A DNA stretch of 64,000 nucleotides, from NCBI GenBank assembly GCA_030747075.1, contig JASLLL010000010.1, positions 19,679 to 83,678 on the forward strand, written 5' to 3'. Numbering within the stretch: the stretch's first letter is position 1; the number at the start of each line of letters is the position of its first letter. Made by a program: the position numbers and the translations under genes. Source of the stretch: Gemmatimonadota bacterium (GTDB lineage: Bacteria > ARS69). Shown here piece by piece: positions 1 through 9,727 of this stretch. The notes below the pieces were generated by a model that worked only from the letters and a program-made list of their open reading frames with translations, was not told where the DNA came from and did not search any database.

Positions 1-1
1 C

Positions 2-421
2 ATCTACGCGGCGCTGGGGCTGTTGGGGACGCTTCTGGGAGTGGCGGTCCTGTACGGGTACCTGGGGTCTCCGTTTCTGGCGGGTGCGCAGGTCATGCTC
101 TATGTGGGCGGCGTGCTGATTCTCATGCTCTTCGCGATTGTCCTGACCCGGCAACTCGGCGGAGAGGAAGCGCTGGACATTTCGCCCGGGCAGAGGCTGG
201 CGGGGATCTTCGTCGCGATGGCCGCTTTCGCGACGATCTGGGTGGGGATCGCCGGAATCCGCTGGTCACCGGGAATCCCGGACTTGAGCGGCGGGCCGTC
301 GCCGGAGGATCTGGGGAACGCGTTCATGACCGACTGGCTCCTCCCGTTCGAGGTGGCCTCCGTTCTGCTGCTGGCCGCACTCATCGGTGCCACCGTGATG
401 GTGCGGAGGAAGAGACCATGA
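2..421 (+). CDS. nuoJ: NADH-quinone oxidoreductase subunit J (5' end outside window)
   Basis: Subunit J of the membrane arm of respiratory complex I, which couples quinone reduction to ion pumping. The reading frame is open from the first bases of the window, so the N-terminus lies upstream; about 139 residues are visible. Hydrophobic helices and a conserved segment with AQVMLYVGGVLILMLF fit NuoJ, including the pi-bulge helix region. The stop TGA overlaps the ATG of nuoK (ATGA), the usual J-K arrangement. The gene is the first visible member of nuoJKLMN; the upstream nuo genes should lie just outside the window. Confidence 0.93.
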   Translation: MYAALGLLGTLLGVAVLYGYLGSPFLAGAQVMLYVGGVLILMLFAIVLTRQLGGEEALDISPGQRLAGIFVAMAAFATIWVGIAGIRWSPGIPDLSGGPSPEDLGNAFMTDWLLPFEVASVLLLAALIGATVMVRRKRP

Positions 422-723
422 TCGGACTCGGCCACTTCCTGGGGATCTCGTCGATGCTCTTCGCACTGGGTCTCACGACCATCATGATCCGGCGCAACGC
501 CATCGCGCTCCTCATGGGAATCGAACTCATGCTGAACGCGGCGGCGCTGAACTTCGTCGCGTTTGCGCGTTTCCGCCCGGCGGGTTCGGAAGGGGATCTG
601 GTCGCGCTCTTTGTCGTCGTGGTGGCCGTGGCGGAGGCCGCGGTGGCGCTGGGAATCGTGCTCAACATGTTTCGGGCTCTCCGGACGGCGCGTCTGGACG
701 AAGTCTCGGAACTCCGGGGGTAG
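418..723 (+). CDS. nuoK: NADH-quinone oxidoreductase subunit K
   Basis: Small antiporter-like (MrpC-type) subunit of complex I, 101 residues, the normal family length. Three transmembrane helices are visible. The conserved membrane glutamates are present: one in the MGIELMLNAAAL segment of helix 2 and one in the VVAVAEAAVALGIVL segment of helix 3. In the family these take part in proton transfer. The start overlaps the stop of nuoJ by four bases, so translation is probably coupled. nuoL follows after 40 bases. Confidence 0.96.
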   Translation: MIGLGHFLGISSMLFALGLTTIMIRRNAIALLMGIELMLNAAALNFVAFARFRPAGSEGDLVALFVVVVAVAEAAVALGIVLNMFRALRTARLDEVSELRG

Positions 724-763
724 GGGAGATGACCATCGCTCCCGCCGGGAGGCGGACTGAGGA

Positions 764-2803
764 ATGCTGACCACCGGTGGACTGATCCTGGGGATCCCGC
801 TGTTTGCCTTTGTCGTGCAGTTCACCGTGGGGCGGCGTCTGCCCCGGCAGGGGGACTGGGTCTCGACGGGTGCGGTGTTCGCGGCGTTCCTCCTCTCCAT
901 CCCGAACTTCCTGTCGGCGGTGGCCGCCGGGGGGGCGCGGCCTCTGGACAATCCTCGCTTCGTCTGGATGGACCTCGGGACGGCGAAGCTGTCGCTGGGG
1001 ATTCTCTCGGACAACCTGATGGCCGTGATGCTGACGGCGGTCTTGTTCGTCTCCTTCCTGATTCATGTCTACAGCATGGGCTATATGAAAGGAGAGGAAC
1101 GGTACAACCGGTTCTTCGGATACCTGAGCCTTTTCATCTTCTCGATGATGGGCATCATCATGGCCGACAGCCTGCTCGGGCTCTACATCTTCTGGGAACT
1201 CGTGGGCGTGTCGTCCTACTTCCTGATCGGATTCTACATCGGGAAGCCCTCTGCCAATGCCGCTGCGAAGAAAGCGTTCATCACCAACCGGGTCGGCGAC
1301 GCATTCATGTTCGTGGGAATCGCCATTGTCTTGAACGCGACCGGGACGCTGCACCTGCCTTCCGTGTTCACCGCCGTGGCGCACGGAGATCTGTCCGGAG
1401 GGACGCTGACGGCCGCCGGGTTGTGTCTCTTCATGGGAGCGGTCGGCAAGTCCGCGCAGTTCCCGCTTCATGTGTGGCTTCCGGATGCCATGGAAGGCCC
1501 GACTCCGGTGTCCGCGCTGATCCACGCGGCTACGATGGTTGCGGCGGGCGTGTACTTCGTTGCGAGGATGTACCCGGTTCTCACGCCGGATGCGTTGCTC
1601 GTGGTGGCGTACATCGGGGGCATCACCGCCATCATGGCCGCGCTGATCGCCGTGACGCAGTTCGATATCAAGCGCGTGCTGGCTTACTCCACCATGAGCC
1701 AGCTCGGCTACATGGTGATGGCGCTCGGCGTGGGCGCGTACACAGCCGGTTTCCTGCACCTGGTGACGCACGCCGTGTTCAAGGCCCTGCTCTTCCTGGG
1801 GTCGGGCAGCGTGATCCATGCAGTCCACACCCAGGACATGCGGGAGATGGGCGGCCTTTCAAGAAAGATGCCGGTGACTTACGGGACCTTCCTCGTCGGG
1901 ACGCTCGCGCTGGCGGGGATTCCGTTGACTTCGGGGTTTGTGTCGAAGGATGCCATCCTTGCGGGGACCCTCGCTTTTGCCGGAGAGCACCCGGCGCATC
2001 TGCTCCTGCCGATCATGGGATTCGCGGCGGCAGGGCTCACGGCGTTCTATATGTTCCGTCTCCTGTTCATGACCTTCTGGGGAAAGCCCGCAGACGCACA
2101 GCGGCATGCCCACGCGCATGAAAGTCCCGCCGTCATGACCGGTCCGTTGGTCGTGCTGTGCGTCTTCTGCTTCTACGCGTTCTTCACATTCCCCAGCGGA
2201 AACCCCTTCGGTGGCGAAGGATGGTTCCACGAGCTCATCCATGCGCCGGAGTCGGTGGCTGTCGCAAACGCGCACGATGCCGCGCACGGCGGAGGACATG
2301 GCGAGGTCGCGCACTCTTCCGGTGAGCATCACGGTTCCGCGCATTCCATTGCGATGATGCTCAGTCTTCTGATGGCTGCGGGCGGGATCGTCCTGGCCTG
2401 GCTGACCTACGGGCGACGCCTCATTCGCGCGGAGGTGCTGGCGGCTCGACTCGGGCCCGTCTACCGACTGGTGCGGGACAAGTTCCGCTTTGATGAACTC
2501 TATGCCGCCACGGTCATTGCGCTCGTCCGCGTCTTGCGCGAAGGCCTGGCGCGTTTCGATGGCGCTGTGATCGACGGCATTGTGAACGCCACGGCGCCGG
2601 TGCTGCGCTTCTTCGCTTCAGTGAGTGGAGGAGTGGACCGGTACGGGGTGGATGGTCTTGTGAACGGAGTCGCCTCTGTCGTCGAGCGTCTTGGAGACTC
2701 TATGCGTCGTCCGCAGACCGGACGGATTCAGAACTACCTGGCCGTGTCCGTCGGCCTGCTCCTGCTGATCGTGTTGACGAGCGTCCTTGCGGGCGCCAGA
2801 TAG
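764..2803 (+). CDS. nuoL: NADH-quinone oxidoreductase subunit L
   Basis: Largest antiporter-like subunit of complex I, 679 residues, with the distal proton channel and the C-terminal lateral helix. The conserved antiporter core is seen in GLYIFWELVGVSSYFLIGFY (glutamate of TM5), the lysine-bearing AVGKSAQFPLHVWLPDAMEG and the ALIHAATMVAAGVY segment. Two histidine-rich stretches (about residues 446-452 and 502-528) sit in loops after the core, which is longer and more His-rich than typical NuoL. An ATG start is used; nuoM follows 11 bases downstream. Confidence 0.96.
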   Translation: MLTTGGLILGIPLFAFVVQFTVGRRLPRQGDWVSTGAVFAAFLLSIPNFLSAVAAGGARPLDNPRFVWMDLGTAKLSLGILSDNLMAVMLTAVLFVSFLIHVYSMGYMKGEERYNRFFGYLSLFIFSMMGIIMADSLLGLYIFWELVGVSSYFLIGFYIGKPSANAAAKKAFITNRVGDAFMFVGIAIVLNATGTLHLPSVFTAVAHGDLSGGTLTAAGLCLFMGAVGKSAQFPLHVWLPDAMEGPTPVSALIHAATMVAAGVYFVARMYPVLTPDALLVVAYIGGITAIMAALIAVTQFDIKRVLAYSTMSQLGYMVMALGVGAYTAGFLHLVTHAVFKALLFLGSGSVIHAVHTQDMREMGGLSRKMPVTYGTFLVGTLALAGIPLTSGFVSKDAILAGTLAFAGEHPAHLLLPIMGFAAAGLTAFYMFRLLFMTFWGKPADAQRHAHAHESPAVMTGPLVVLCVFCFYAFFTFPSGNPFGGEGWFHELIHAPESVAVANAHDAAHGGGHGEVAHSSGEHHGSAHSIAMMLSLLMAAGGIVLAWLTYGRRLIRAEVLAARLGPVYRLVRDKFRFDELYAATVIALVRVLREGLARFDGAVIDGIVNATAPVLRFFASVSGGVDRYGVDGLVNGVASVVERLGDSMRRPQTGRIQNYLAVSVGLLLLIVLTSVLAGAR

Positions 2804-2814
2804 GGAAGGGACTC

Positions 2815-4299
2815 ATGCCGGTGCTGTCAATCATCACATTCTTCCCGCTGCTGGGGGCGCTGGCCGTCCTCTTGGCGCCTCGGGAAAGAGACGACCTCGT
2901 CCGGTGGATCGCTGTGGTGGCAACCGCCGTTCCCCTGGCGATCTGCCTCTGGCTCCTGCCCCGGTTTGACCCGGGTCTGGCCGGAGCGGTCACGGAGACG
3001 AGCTTCCAGTTCGTGGAGCATCTTCCGTGGATCCACCAGTTCCATGTGGAGTACTTCATTGGTGTGGACGGGCTGTCGTTCCCGTTCGTCGTCTTGACGG
3101 CGCTCATCTCGTTTGTCTGCATTTTCGCGTCCTGGGGGATTGATCGCGGCGTGAAGGGCTACTTCGCGCTCTTCCTCCTCCTGGAAACGGGAATGCTGGG
3201 AGTCTTCGTCTCGCTGGACTTCTTCCTGTTCTATGTATTCTGGGAAGTCATGCTCCTTCCGATGTACTTCCTGATCGGCGTGTGGGGCGGTCCGCGACGC
3301 GAGTATGCGGCCATCAAGTTCTTCCTCTATACGCTGCTTGGCTCCGTGCTGATGCTGATCGGGATGATCGCGGTCTACTTCTCCTCGGAGCCGCACACAT
3401 TCAATATGCTGACGCTGATGGCGGAGTCGGGGCGCTGGAGCGTGGAGTTCCAGAAGTGGATCTTCCTGGCATTCTACATCGGGTTTGCCATCAAGATTCC
3501 CGCCTTCCCGTTCCACACATGGCTTCCCGATGCTCATGTGGAAGCGCCGACCCCGATCTCGGTCATTCTTGCGGGCATTCTGCTGAAGCTGGGAACCTAC
3601 GGGCTCTTGCGGATCTCCTTCCCGATGCTCCCCGCGGCCACCGTCTGGTTCGCTCCCGCGCTTGCGCTCATCGGGGTGGTGAACATTGTGTACGGGGCGC
3701 TCTGCGCGATGGCGCAGAAAGACCTGAAGAAACTCGTGGCGTATTCGTCCATCAGCCACATGGGGTTTGTGATGCTCGGCATGGCGTCTCTGACTCCGCA
3801 CGGCATGAACGGCGCCGTCTTCCAGATGGTGAGTCACGGCATGATCACCGCCATGCTCTTCCTTCTGGTCGGCGTGATTTATGATCGTGCACACCATCGG
3901 AACATTGACGGCTTCGGCGGGCTGCTCGTCCAGATGCCGGTATACGGTGGCGTCGCCGTCGTTGCTTTCATGGCCGCTCTCGGGCTTCCGGGCATGACCG
4001 GGTTTATCGGCGAGGCACTCTCGCTGCTCGGTTCCTTCCAGGTCTTCCGGGTGCTGACCATGTTTGCTGTCTCGGGGATCGTGATTACGGCGGCGTATGT
4101 CCTGTGGACGGTCCAGCGCGTCTATCTCGGCAAGGGCCGGGATGAATACGCCGTGTTTCCGGATCTCTCGGGCCGGGAGGCGTTCACTCTGTTCCCGCTG
4201 ATGATTCTGGTGATTGTCTTTGGTGTGTACCCGGCGCCTTTGCTGGGTCTCATGCGCACGACTCTCCAGGAGATTCTCCGCGTGATCGGTCAGGGATAG
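2815..4299 (+). CDS. nuoM: NADH-quinone oxidoreductase subunit M
   Basis: Antiporter-like subunit of the complex I membrane arm, 494 residues, the usual length. Core segments include the TM5 glutamate in FYVFWEVMLLPMYFLIGVWG, the channel lysine in FAIKIPAFPFHTWLPDAHVE and the second lysine in the QKDLKKLVAYSSISHMGFV helix. The ATG start has GGAAGGGA just upstream. It lies between nuoL and nuoN in the standard order, with gaps of about 12 bases, so it belongs to the same transcript. Confidence 0.96.
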   Translation: MPVLSIITFFPLLGALAVLLAPRERDDLVRWIAVVATAVPLAICLWLLPRFDPGLAGAVTETSFQFVEHLPWIHQFHVEYFIGVDGLSFPFVVLTALISFVCIFASWGIDRGVKGYFALFLLLETGMLGVFVSLDFFLFYVFWEVMLLPMYFLIGVWGGPRREYAAIKFFLYTLLGSVLMLIGMIAVYFSSEPHTFNMLTLMAESGRWSVEFQKWIFLAFYIGFAIKIPAFPFHTWLPDAHVEAPTPISVILAGILLKLGTYGLLRISFPMLPAATVWFAPALALIGVVNIVYGALCAMAQKDLKKLVAYSSISHMGFVMLGMASLTPHGMNGAVFQMVSHGMITAMLFLLVGVIYDRAHHRNIDGFGGLLVQMPVYGGVAVVAFMAALGLPGMTGFIGEALSLLGSFQVFRVLTMFAVSGIVITAAYVLWTVQRVYLGKGRDEYAVFPDLSGREAFTLFPLMILVIVFGVYPAPLLGLMRTTLQEILRVIGQG

Positions 4300-4311
4300 G
4301 AGGGCGCGAAA

Positions 4312-5778
4312 GTGACCAACATGGAGAGCCTGCCTCGCTATCTTCCCGAGTTCACGCTCTGCGTGGCACTTCTGGCTGCCGTACTGGTGGATGCCGTGCG
4401 ACGGGAACGCGGGGCGGTCCTTGCCGCGTGGATCACGATTGTGGGCGCGCTCGCCGCGGCCGGGCTCACCATCACCGGGTCCGCGGATCCCGCACCGGTT
4501 CGTGTCTTCTCCGGGATGGCGGCCCTCTCTCCGTTCGTGGACTTCTTCCGTGTGTTCCTGTCACTCACCGCCGTGGCCGCGGCCGCCTTTGCTCTGCCGC
4601 ATGTGCGTCCGGGCGGTGCGCTCTTTGGTCGCGGCGCCGAGTTCTTTCCGCTCCTGATCGCGACCACGCTCGGCGGTTTCCTGCTGGCGGGAGCCACCCA
4701 CCTGGTCATGGTTCTTCTGGCGCTGGAGATCATCTCGATCCCCTCGTATGTGATGGCGGGGCTTTGCGCGGACGATCGCCGGGGCGCGGAGGCGTCGGTC
4801 AAGTATGTGATCTACGGCGGGTTTGCCACGGGAGCCATGGTCTTCGGGTTCTCGCTGCTCTACGGGATGACGGGATCGCTGGACCTCGGAACGATCGGCA
4901 CGGCGCTCGCGGGCCGTCCGGAGAGCCCGGGGTTGTGGATCGCCGTCCTGCTCTCGCTTGCCGGCGCCGGATACAAGATCAGCATGGTGCCGTTCCACCT
5001 CTGGGCACCGGATGTCTACGAAGGCTCTCCGACTCCCGCGGTGGCGTTCTTCTCGATCGGGCCGAAGGCGGCCGGAATCGCGCTCATGGTTCGGCTGGCG
5101 TTCGGGCTGGGTGGAGGCGGCGGTTCCTTCCCCTGGCCGACGCTCTTCGCGGTGCTGTCCGCGCTGGCGATGATTGTCGGCAACGCGGCCGCGCTCGTCC
5201 AGAAGGACACGAAGCGTATGCTCGCCTACTCCGGGATTGCGCACGCAGGGTACCTGTTGCTGGGGCTCGCCGCATTCGACCAGTTCGGCCTTCAGGCGAT
5301 GCTCCTCTATCTGGTGGTGTACGGTCTGGCGAATCTCGGCTTCTTCCTGGTGATCGACATGGTGGAACGCTCCGGCCGGGACTCCTCCATCGACTCGTTC
5401 CGCGGGCTGGGCTGGCGGGAACCGATGGTGGGTGCGCTCCTCGCGATCTGTCTGTTCAGCCTGACGGGGCTCCCGCCGACGGCGGGGTTCATCGGAAAGG
5501 TCTTCGTGTTCGGAGCGGTGATCCAGCACGGGATGTGGAATCTGGCTGCGCTCGGACTCCTCACCTCCGTGGTGAGCCTCTTCTACTATGTGCGCGTGTT
5601 GCGTGCGCTCTACCTGGAAGGCACCGCCGAGGAGCGCGCCCCGTCGCCGGACGGGAAGCGTCTCGGTCCCGTGCCGCTGCTTGCCGTGTTCGCCGTGCCG
5701 GTGCTCGTCCTGGGTCTCTGGTGGGGTGGACTGGTGGACATCGCAGCGCACGCCGCCCGCATTCTGGGAATGGGCTAG
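4312..5778 (+). CDS. nuoN: NADH-quinone oxidoreductase subunit N
   Basis: Third antiporter-like subunit of complex I, 488 residues. Seen are the TM5-type segment LALEIISIPSYVMAGLCADD, the channel lysine region GAGYKISMVPFHLWAPDVYE and the QKDTKRMLAYSGIAHAGYLL helix, all typical of NuoN. A GTG start at 4312 is chosen because AGGAGGG ends seven bases before it; an ATG three codons on is an alternative. It ends the nuo operon; the next gene starts 160 bases later behind its own candidate promoter. Confidence 0.96.
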   Translation: MTNMESLPRYLPEFTLCVALLAAVLVDAVRRERGAVLAAWITIVGALAAAGLTITGSADPAPVRVFSGMAALSPFVDFFRVFLSLTAVAAAAFALPHVRPGGALFGRGAEFFPLLIATTLGGFLLAGATHLVMVLLALEIISIPSYVMAGLCADDRRGAEASVKYVIYGGFATGAMVFGFSLLYGMTGSLDLGTIGTALAGRPESPGLWIAVLLSLAGAGYKISMVPFHLWAPDVYEGSPTPAVAFFSIGPKAAGIALMVRLAFGLGGGGGSFPWPTLFAVLSALAMIVGNAAALVQKDTKRMLAYSGIAHAGYLLLGLAAFDQFGLQAMLLYLVVYGLANLGFFLVIDMVERSGRDSSIDSFRGLGWREPMVGALLAICLFSLTGLPPTAGFIGKVFVFGAVIQHGMWNLAALGLLTSVVSLFYYVRVLRALYLEGTAEERAPSPDGKRLGPVPLLAVFAVPVLVLGLWWGGLVDIAAHAARILGMG

Positions 5779-5883
5779 CCCCTCTCGACGCGCTCGGCGA
5801 GGCGTCATCAGGCTTCGTGCGTCCGCTTCTTCTCGGCAAGTGGAGCCGCTCCGCCCTCCGTTGGAGTCCGGGCACCCCCGTTG

Positions 5884-5892
5884 TGCTACCAT
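5884..5892 (+). promoter_or_regulatory. Candidate extended -10 promoter for the sialidase-like gene
   Basis: TG-C-TACCAT matches an extended -10 element 46 bases before the ATG at 5939. A TTGGAG hexamer at 5861 is too far away (20 bases) for a standard -35. The element sits in the 160-base gap after nuoN, where a new transcript is expected because the gene function changes. Confidence 0.3.
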
Positions 5893-5938
5893 GGTCGGAC
5901 AGATTCGTCCTCCTCCATCCCACCCCCGGGAGGCTTCG

Positions 5939-7480
5939 ATGCCGCGGTCTCTGCTCCTGCGTGCTCTTTGCATACCCGCGTTCTGCGTCGCTGTCCTTGC
6001 CGCTCCCGCGGTCCCTGCGCTCGAGTTCGATCCGCCAGGCCCGCTGGGATCTTCGCTCGTACACTCCTGGAACCAGCGACCGCGACTCCTTCCCGCGCCG
6101 GGCGGAGGGTTCCTCGTCGCTTGGGCCGGAGGTGCGTCCACCGGCGCGGAGGCACTGCTGTGCGCGACGGCTCCCGAAGGCGGGTCGTACACGACCGCCG
6201 TGTTGCTCTCGCAGGGTTTCGACGGCGTTCGCATCGGAGCCGGCGACGGTGTGACGCTGCACGCGTCCGGCAACACGGTGGTCGCCGGGTGGGAGGGAAC
6301 GGACTTCTACAACCGCCCGGTCTGGTTCGCAAGGTCCACGGATGGCGGAAGTTCGTGGGAGGCGGCGCTTCGTGCCGACCCGGATATCACGGGCGAACGC
6401 GCCTACGCGGTCGCCGCGCCCTTCCCGGACGGACGGGTGGCGGAAGCATGGATCGTGTACGAAGAGGGAACCGGCACTCCGGACATCGAGTGGACCGCAC
6501 AGGATTCGACGGGGGCGTTCGGCCCGCCCCTTTCCCCGGCGGTGCTGTCCCCGGCGATTCCCTGCGAGTGCTGCAACCCGGATCAGGTCGTGCTGGACGA
6601 CGGGCAGACCGTGCTGATCGCCTACCGGAACAACGATTCCAACCGACGGAACATGTATGTGGCCCGCTCGACAGACGGGGGAGCGTCGTTTGTGTCCTCG
6701 ACGAAGCTCGACACGGGCAACTGGTTCTTCCCCGCCTGTCCCTCCACCGGCCCCGCGATTGCGCACGACGGGCAGGATGTGGTGATCGTCTGGAAGAAGT
6801 CCCCCGGGAACTCGCATCACATCTGGTCGGCGCGGAGTTCGGACGGGGGGAGTAGCTGGAGTACGAATGTACAGATCGACGACAGCGACGGCTCGACGGG
6901 CGCAAACTACCCGGCCATTGCCATGCGCGGTGCCGTGGTCGTGGCCGTCTGGGAGGCGCGAGATCCGGTGACCGGGCACCCCGAGGCGTGGGGAGTCGCG
7001 TCCACCGATGCCGGGGCCACCTGGGGAGTCCCGGCGATGGTCCCCGGGGACGGGGCGAACAAGGCGCTGAGCCAGACCACCGTTGCGATTTCGCCCTCGC
7101 TGGAGGTGGAGCTGGCCTGGCGGGACTCCCGCGACGGACCCTCGTACATCTACCGGACGCGCGGCAGCCTGGGGGCCACCGGCGTGGATGTTGCGGTTCC
7201 GGCGGGGTCGGACGCCCCCTCGGCCCGGCCCAATCCGTTCGCAGGCGGCACGACCATCGAGTTCCAGCGGTCGGAATCCGGCGTCGCCCGCTTGACGGTC
7301 CACGATGCGTCCGGGCGCGTGGTGGCCCGGCTCCCGGGAGTGGCGCCCGGTCCCGGGGTCGCGCAGGTTCGCTGGGACGGGAAGGACACCGCCGGGAAAC
7401 CGGTCGCCGCCGGGGTGTACCTTCTCCGGCTGGAGTCGGCCGGAGGAGTCTCCACCGGGCGAGTGACCCGACTCCGGTAG
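5939..7480 (+). CDS. Secreted sialidase-like (BNR/Asp-box) protein with C-terminal sorting domain
   Basis: Predicted exported beta-propeller of 513 residues. The ATG at 5939 is chosen because GGGAGG precedes it and it opens a signal peptide of about 23 residues ending near VPALEF. Four Asp-box motifs (such as STDGGSSW) lie near residues 131, 243, 299 and 354, as in the sialidase/neuraminidase superfamily fold. A cysteine cluster PCECCNPD near residues 208-214 could bind a metal or form disulfides. The last ~85 residues (PNPFAGGTTIEF onward, ending GVYLLRLES...) match the FlgD-like/type IX sorting domain of FCB bacteria. Substrate is unknown; true sialidase activity is not implied because Asp boxes also occur in non-catalytic propellers. 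Confidence 0.8.
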   Translation: MPRSLLLRALCIPAFCVAVLAAPAVPALEFDPPGPLGSSLVHSWNQRPRLLPAPGGGFLVAWAGGASTGAEALLCATAPEGGSYTTAVLLSQGFDGVRIGAGDGVTLHASGNTVVAGWEGTDFYNRPVWFARSTDGGSSWEAALRADPDITGERAYAVAAPFPDGRVAEAWIVYEEGTGTPDIEWTAQDSTGAFGPPLSPAVLSPAIPCECCNPDQVVLDDGQTVLIAYRNNDSNRRNMYVARSTDGGASFVSSTKLDTGNWFFPACPSTGPAIAHDGQDVVIVWKKSPGNSHHIWSARSSDGGSSWSTNVQIDDSDGSTGANYPAIAMRGAVVVAVWEARDPVTGHPEAWGVASTDAGATWGVPAMVPGDGANKALSQTTVAISPSLEVELAWRDSRDGPSYIYRTRGSLGATGVDVAVPAGSDAPSARPNPFAGGTTIEFQRSESGVARLTVHDASGRVVARLPGVAPGPGVAQVRWDGKDTAGKPVAAGVYLLRLESAGGVSTGRVTRLR

Positions 7481-7601
7481 GTTCGGCTACGCGCCATCGC
7501 TGTGGGATGCCCGGGAAGAAACACCGGCCGACGAGTCTCCCCGAGCCGGTTGCGACTTCGCACGATGCCCTCGATTTCACCCGTTCCGGTCCCCTTTTCC
7601 C

Positions 7602-7630
7602 TTGAATCAGTACAGAAATGGTACTACTTT
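7602..7630 (+). promoter_or_regulatory. Candidate promoter with inverted-repeat operator for the SUF operon
   Basis: TTGAAT (7602-7607), a 17-base spacer and TACTTT (7625-7630) form a plausible sigma-70 type promoter about 60 bases before the regulator start. The spacer carries the inverted repeat AGTAC-N7-GTACT (7609-7625), which ends on the first base of the -10. Its position suits a repressor site, most simply autoregulation by the Rrf2 protein encoded next. The sequence does not match the E. coli IscR consensus as I know it. Confidence 0.5.
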
Positions 7631-7690
7631 GGTCGGGACTGGATTTCGTGCAGGAAAAACCCCTCTGGGCCCGAAAATCGGAGGATCCCG

Positions 7691-8233
7691 GTGTTCGCCT
7701 TCACCCGAAAGACGGATTACGCGCTCGTGGCGCTCGCCGGACTGGCGGAAAGGGCCGCTCGCGGGGGCGGGGTCTCCAGCGCGAGGCTCATCGCGGCGGA
7801 TTACGGGATTCCGCTTCCGCTTCTGATGAATGTCCTGAAGGACCTCGTGCGGGGCGGGGTCGTGGAATCGGCTCGCGGGGCCAGGGGCGGGTACTTCCTG
7901 GCGCGGGACACGGACGGGATCACTGTGCGCCATGTCATGGAGGCCATCGAGGGACCCGTGAAGGTCACGCTGTGCTGCGATGACGACGAGGACCCCGCCT
8001 GCCCGGAGTGCCATGTACAGGTGCGCTGCCCCATCACGGATTCCGTGCGCCTCCTCAATGAGCAGATCCACGATTACCTCAGCCGGATCACCCTCACGGA
8101 CATTGTCGAAGGGCGTGTGGAGAGCGTGAGTCCTCCGGCGCCGGGGAGGCCTTCACAGAGTTCGCCTTTTCGCGTCTTGCCGTCCACCCGCACTGCCCGG
8201 GTTCGCGGGAAGGACTCATCGGGAGAGAAATGA
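7691..8233 (+). CDS. Rrf2-family transcriptional regulator of the SUF operon
   Basis: Winged-helix regulator of the Rrf2/IscR family, 180 residues from a GTG start at 7691 that has GGAGGA five bases upstream. The N-terminal [16 protein letters not shown] and the recognition-helix region with [13 protein letters not shown] are characteristic. Five cysteines (C95, C96, C104, C107, C113) in the [19 protein letters not shown] segment take the place of the IscR cluster ligands, so the protein probably binds an iron-sulfur cluster. It overlaps sufB by four bases, so it is co-expressed with the pathway it most likely controls by feedback. The last ~35 residues are basic and low in conservation. Confidence 0.88.
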   Translation: MFAFTRKTDYALVALAGLAERAARGGGVSSARLIAADYGIPLPLLMNVLKDLVRGGVVESARGARGGYFLARDTDGITVRHVMEAIEGPVKVTLCCDDDEDPACPECHVQVRCPITDSVRLLNEQIHDYLSRITLTDIVEGRVESVSPPAPGRPSQSSPFRVLPSTRTARVRGKDSSGEK

Positions 8234-9678
8234 ACGAGAACCGAAATGTCGTGGAGGAGTTTGCGAACCGCAAGTACCGCTATGGGTTCGTGACGGACAT
8301 CGAACAGGATTCGCTTCCCCCCGGACTCGACGAAGGGGTGGTCCGCTTCATCTCCGAACGCAAAGGGGAACCGGACTGGCTCACCGAGTGGCGGCTCAAG
8401 GCGTATCGCAAGTGGCTCACCATGAAGGAACCGGACTGGGCGAAGATCCAGTACGCGCCGATCAACTACCACGACATCATCTACTACTCCGCACCCAAGA
8501 AAGAGGGCGACGGCCCGGCGAGTCTGGATGAAGTGGACCCGAAGCTTCTGGAGACCTATGAGAAGCTCGGGATTCCTCTGGAGGAACAGAAGGCTCTCTC
8601 AGGAGTCGCGGTGGACGCCGTGTTCGACAGTGTCTCGGTCGCCACGACTTTCCGGGCGAAGCTCGCGGAACTCGGCATACTCTTCTGCCCGCTGTCGGAA
8701 GCGGTGAAGGAGCACCCCGAACTGGTTCGAAAGTACCTGGGGTCGGTGGTCCCGCACTCGGACAACTTCTTCGCGGCGCTCAATGCGGCGGTGTTCAGCG
8801 ACGGGTCATTCGTGTACATCCCCGAGGGCGTGCGCTGCCCGATGGATCTCTCCACCTACTTCCGCATCAACGCGGCCTCCACCGGGCAGTTCGAGCGCAC
8901 GCTGATCGTGGCGGACAAGGGAAGCCAGGTCAGCTATCTGGAGGGTTGCACCGCGCCGATGCGCGACGAGAACCAGCTTCACGCGGCCGTGGTGGAACTG
9001 GTGGCTCATGAAGACGCAAACATCAAGTATTCCACCATCCAGAACTGGTACCCCGGAGACGAAGACGGGCGTGGCGGGATCTTCAACTTCGTGACGAAGC
9101 GTGGCCTTTGCCGTGGAGCGAGGAGCCGCATTTCGTGGACGCAGGTGGAGACGGGGTCCTCGATCACCTGGAAGTACCCCGGATGCATCCTCAAGGGCGA
9201 CGACTCAGTCGGAGAGTTCTACTCCGTCGCGCTGACCAGCAACTGCCAGCAGGCGGACACCGGCACGAAGATGGTCCATGTCGGGAAGAACACGCGCAGC
9301 ACCATCGTCTCCAAGGGCATCTCGGCCATGCGCGGGCAGAACACTTATCGCGGGCAGGTCAAGATCCAGAAGAGCGCTCGCAACAGCCGCAACTTCACCC
9401 AGTGCGATTCCATGCTGATCGGAGACCGCTGCGGCGCGCATACCTTCCCGTACATCGATGTGCATAACACGACCTCCCGCATGGAACACGAGGCCACGAC
9501 ATCGAAGATCGGAGAGGACCAGATCTTCTACTGCCACCAGCGCGGGATTGAACTGGAAGATGCGGTGTCCATGATCGTGAACGGATTCTGCAAGGAGGTA
9601 TTCCGGGAACTCCCGATGGAGTTCGCCGTAGAAGCCCGGAAACTGTTGAATGTGAGTCTGGAAGGAAGCGTTGGCTGA
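8230..9678 (+). CDS. sufB: Fe-S cluster assembly protein SufB
   Basis: Scaffold subunit of the SufBCD complex, 482 residues, on which new iron-sulfur clusters are built in the cytoplasm. The start overlaps the regulator gene (ATGA). Typical SufB features are the N-terminal [15 protein letters not shown], the central right-handed beta-helix region with [19 protein letters not shown] and the C-terminal [20 protein letters not shown] and [12 protein letters not shown] segments. It is followed by sufC after 49 bases. No sign of truncation; the family length is about 470-490. Confidence 0.97.
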   Translation: MNENRNVVEEFANRKYRYGFVTDIEQDSLPPGLDEGVVRFISERKGEPDWLTEWRLKAYRKWLTMKEPDWAKIQYAPINYHDIIYYSAPKKEGDGPASLDEVDPKLLETYEKLGIPLEEQKALSGVAVDAVFDSVSVATTFRAKLAELGILFCPLSEAVKEHPELVRKYLGSVVPHSDNFFAALNAAVFSDGSFVYIPEGVRCPMDLSTYFRINAASTGQFERTLIVADKGSQVSYLEGCTAPMRDENQLHAAVVELVAHEDANIKYSTIQNWYPGDEDGRGGIFNFVTKRGLCRGARSRISWTQVETGSSITWKYPGCILKGDDSVGEFYSVALTSNCQQADTGTKMVHVGKNTRSTIVSKGISAMRGQNTYRGQVKIQKSARNSRNFTQCDSMLIGDRCGAHTFPYIDVHNTTSRMEHEATTSKIGEDQIFYCHQRGIELEDAVSMIVNGFCKEVFRELPMEFAVEARKLLNVSLEGSVG

Positions 9679-9727
9679 CGCAACCCGTGACGGAACGCCG
9701 CCCGAGGGCGGAGGAGCAGAATAGACA

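Noticed and set aside
4428-6254. A 608-codon open frame on the plus strand
   Set aside because: It is out of frame with nuoN, which is an excellent family match, and crosses the gap into the next gene; its translation is Arg/Gly/Ser-rich and has no domain.
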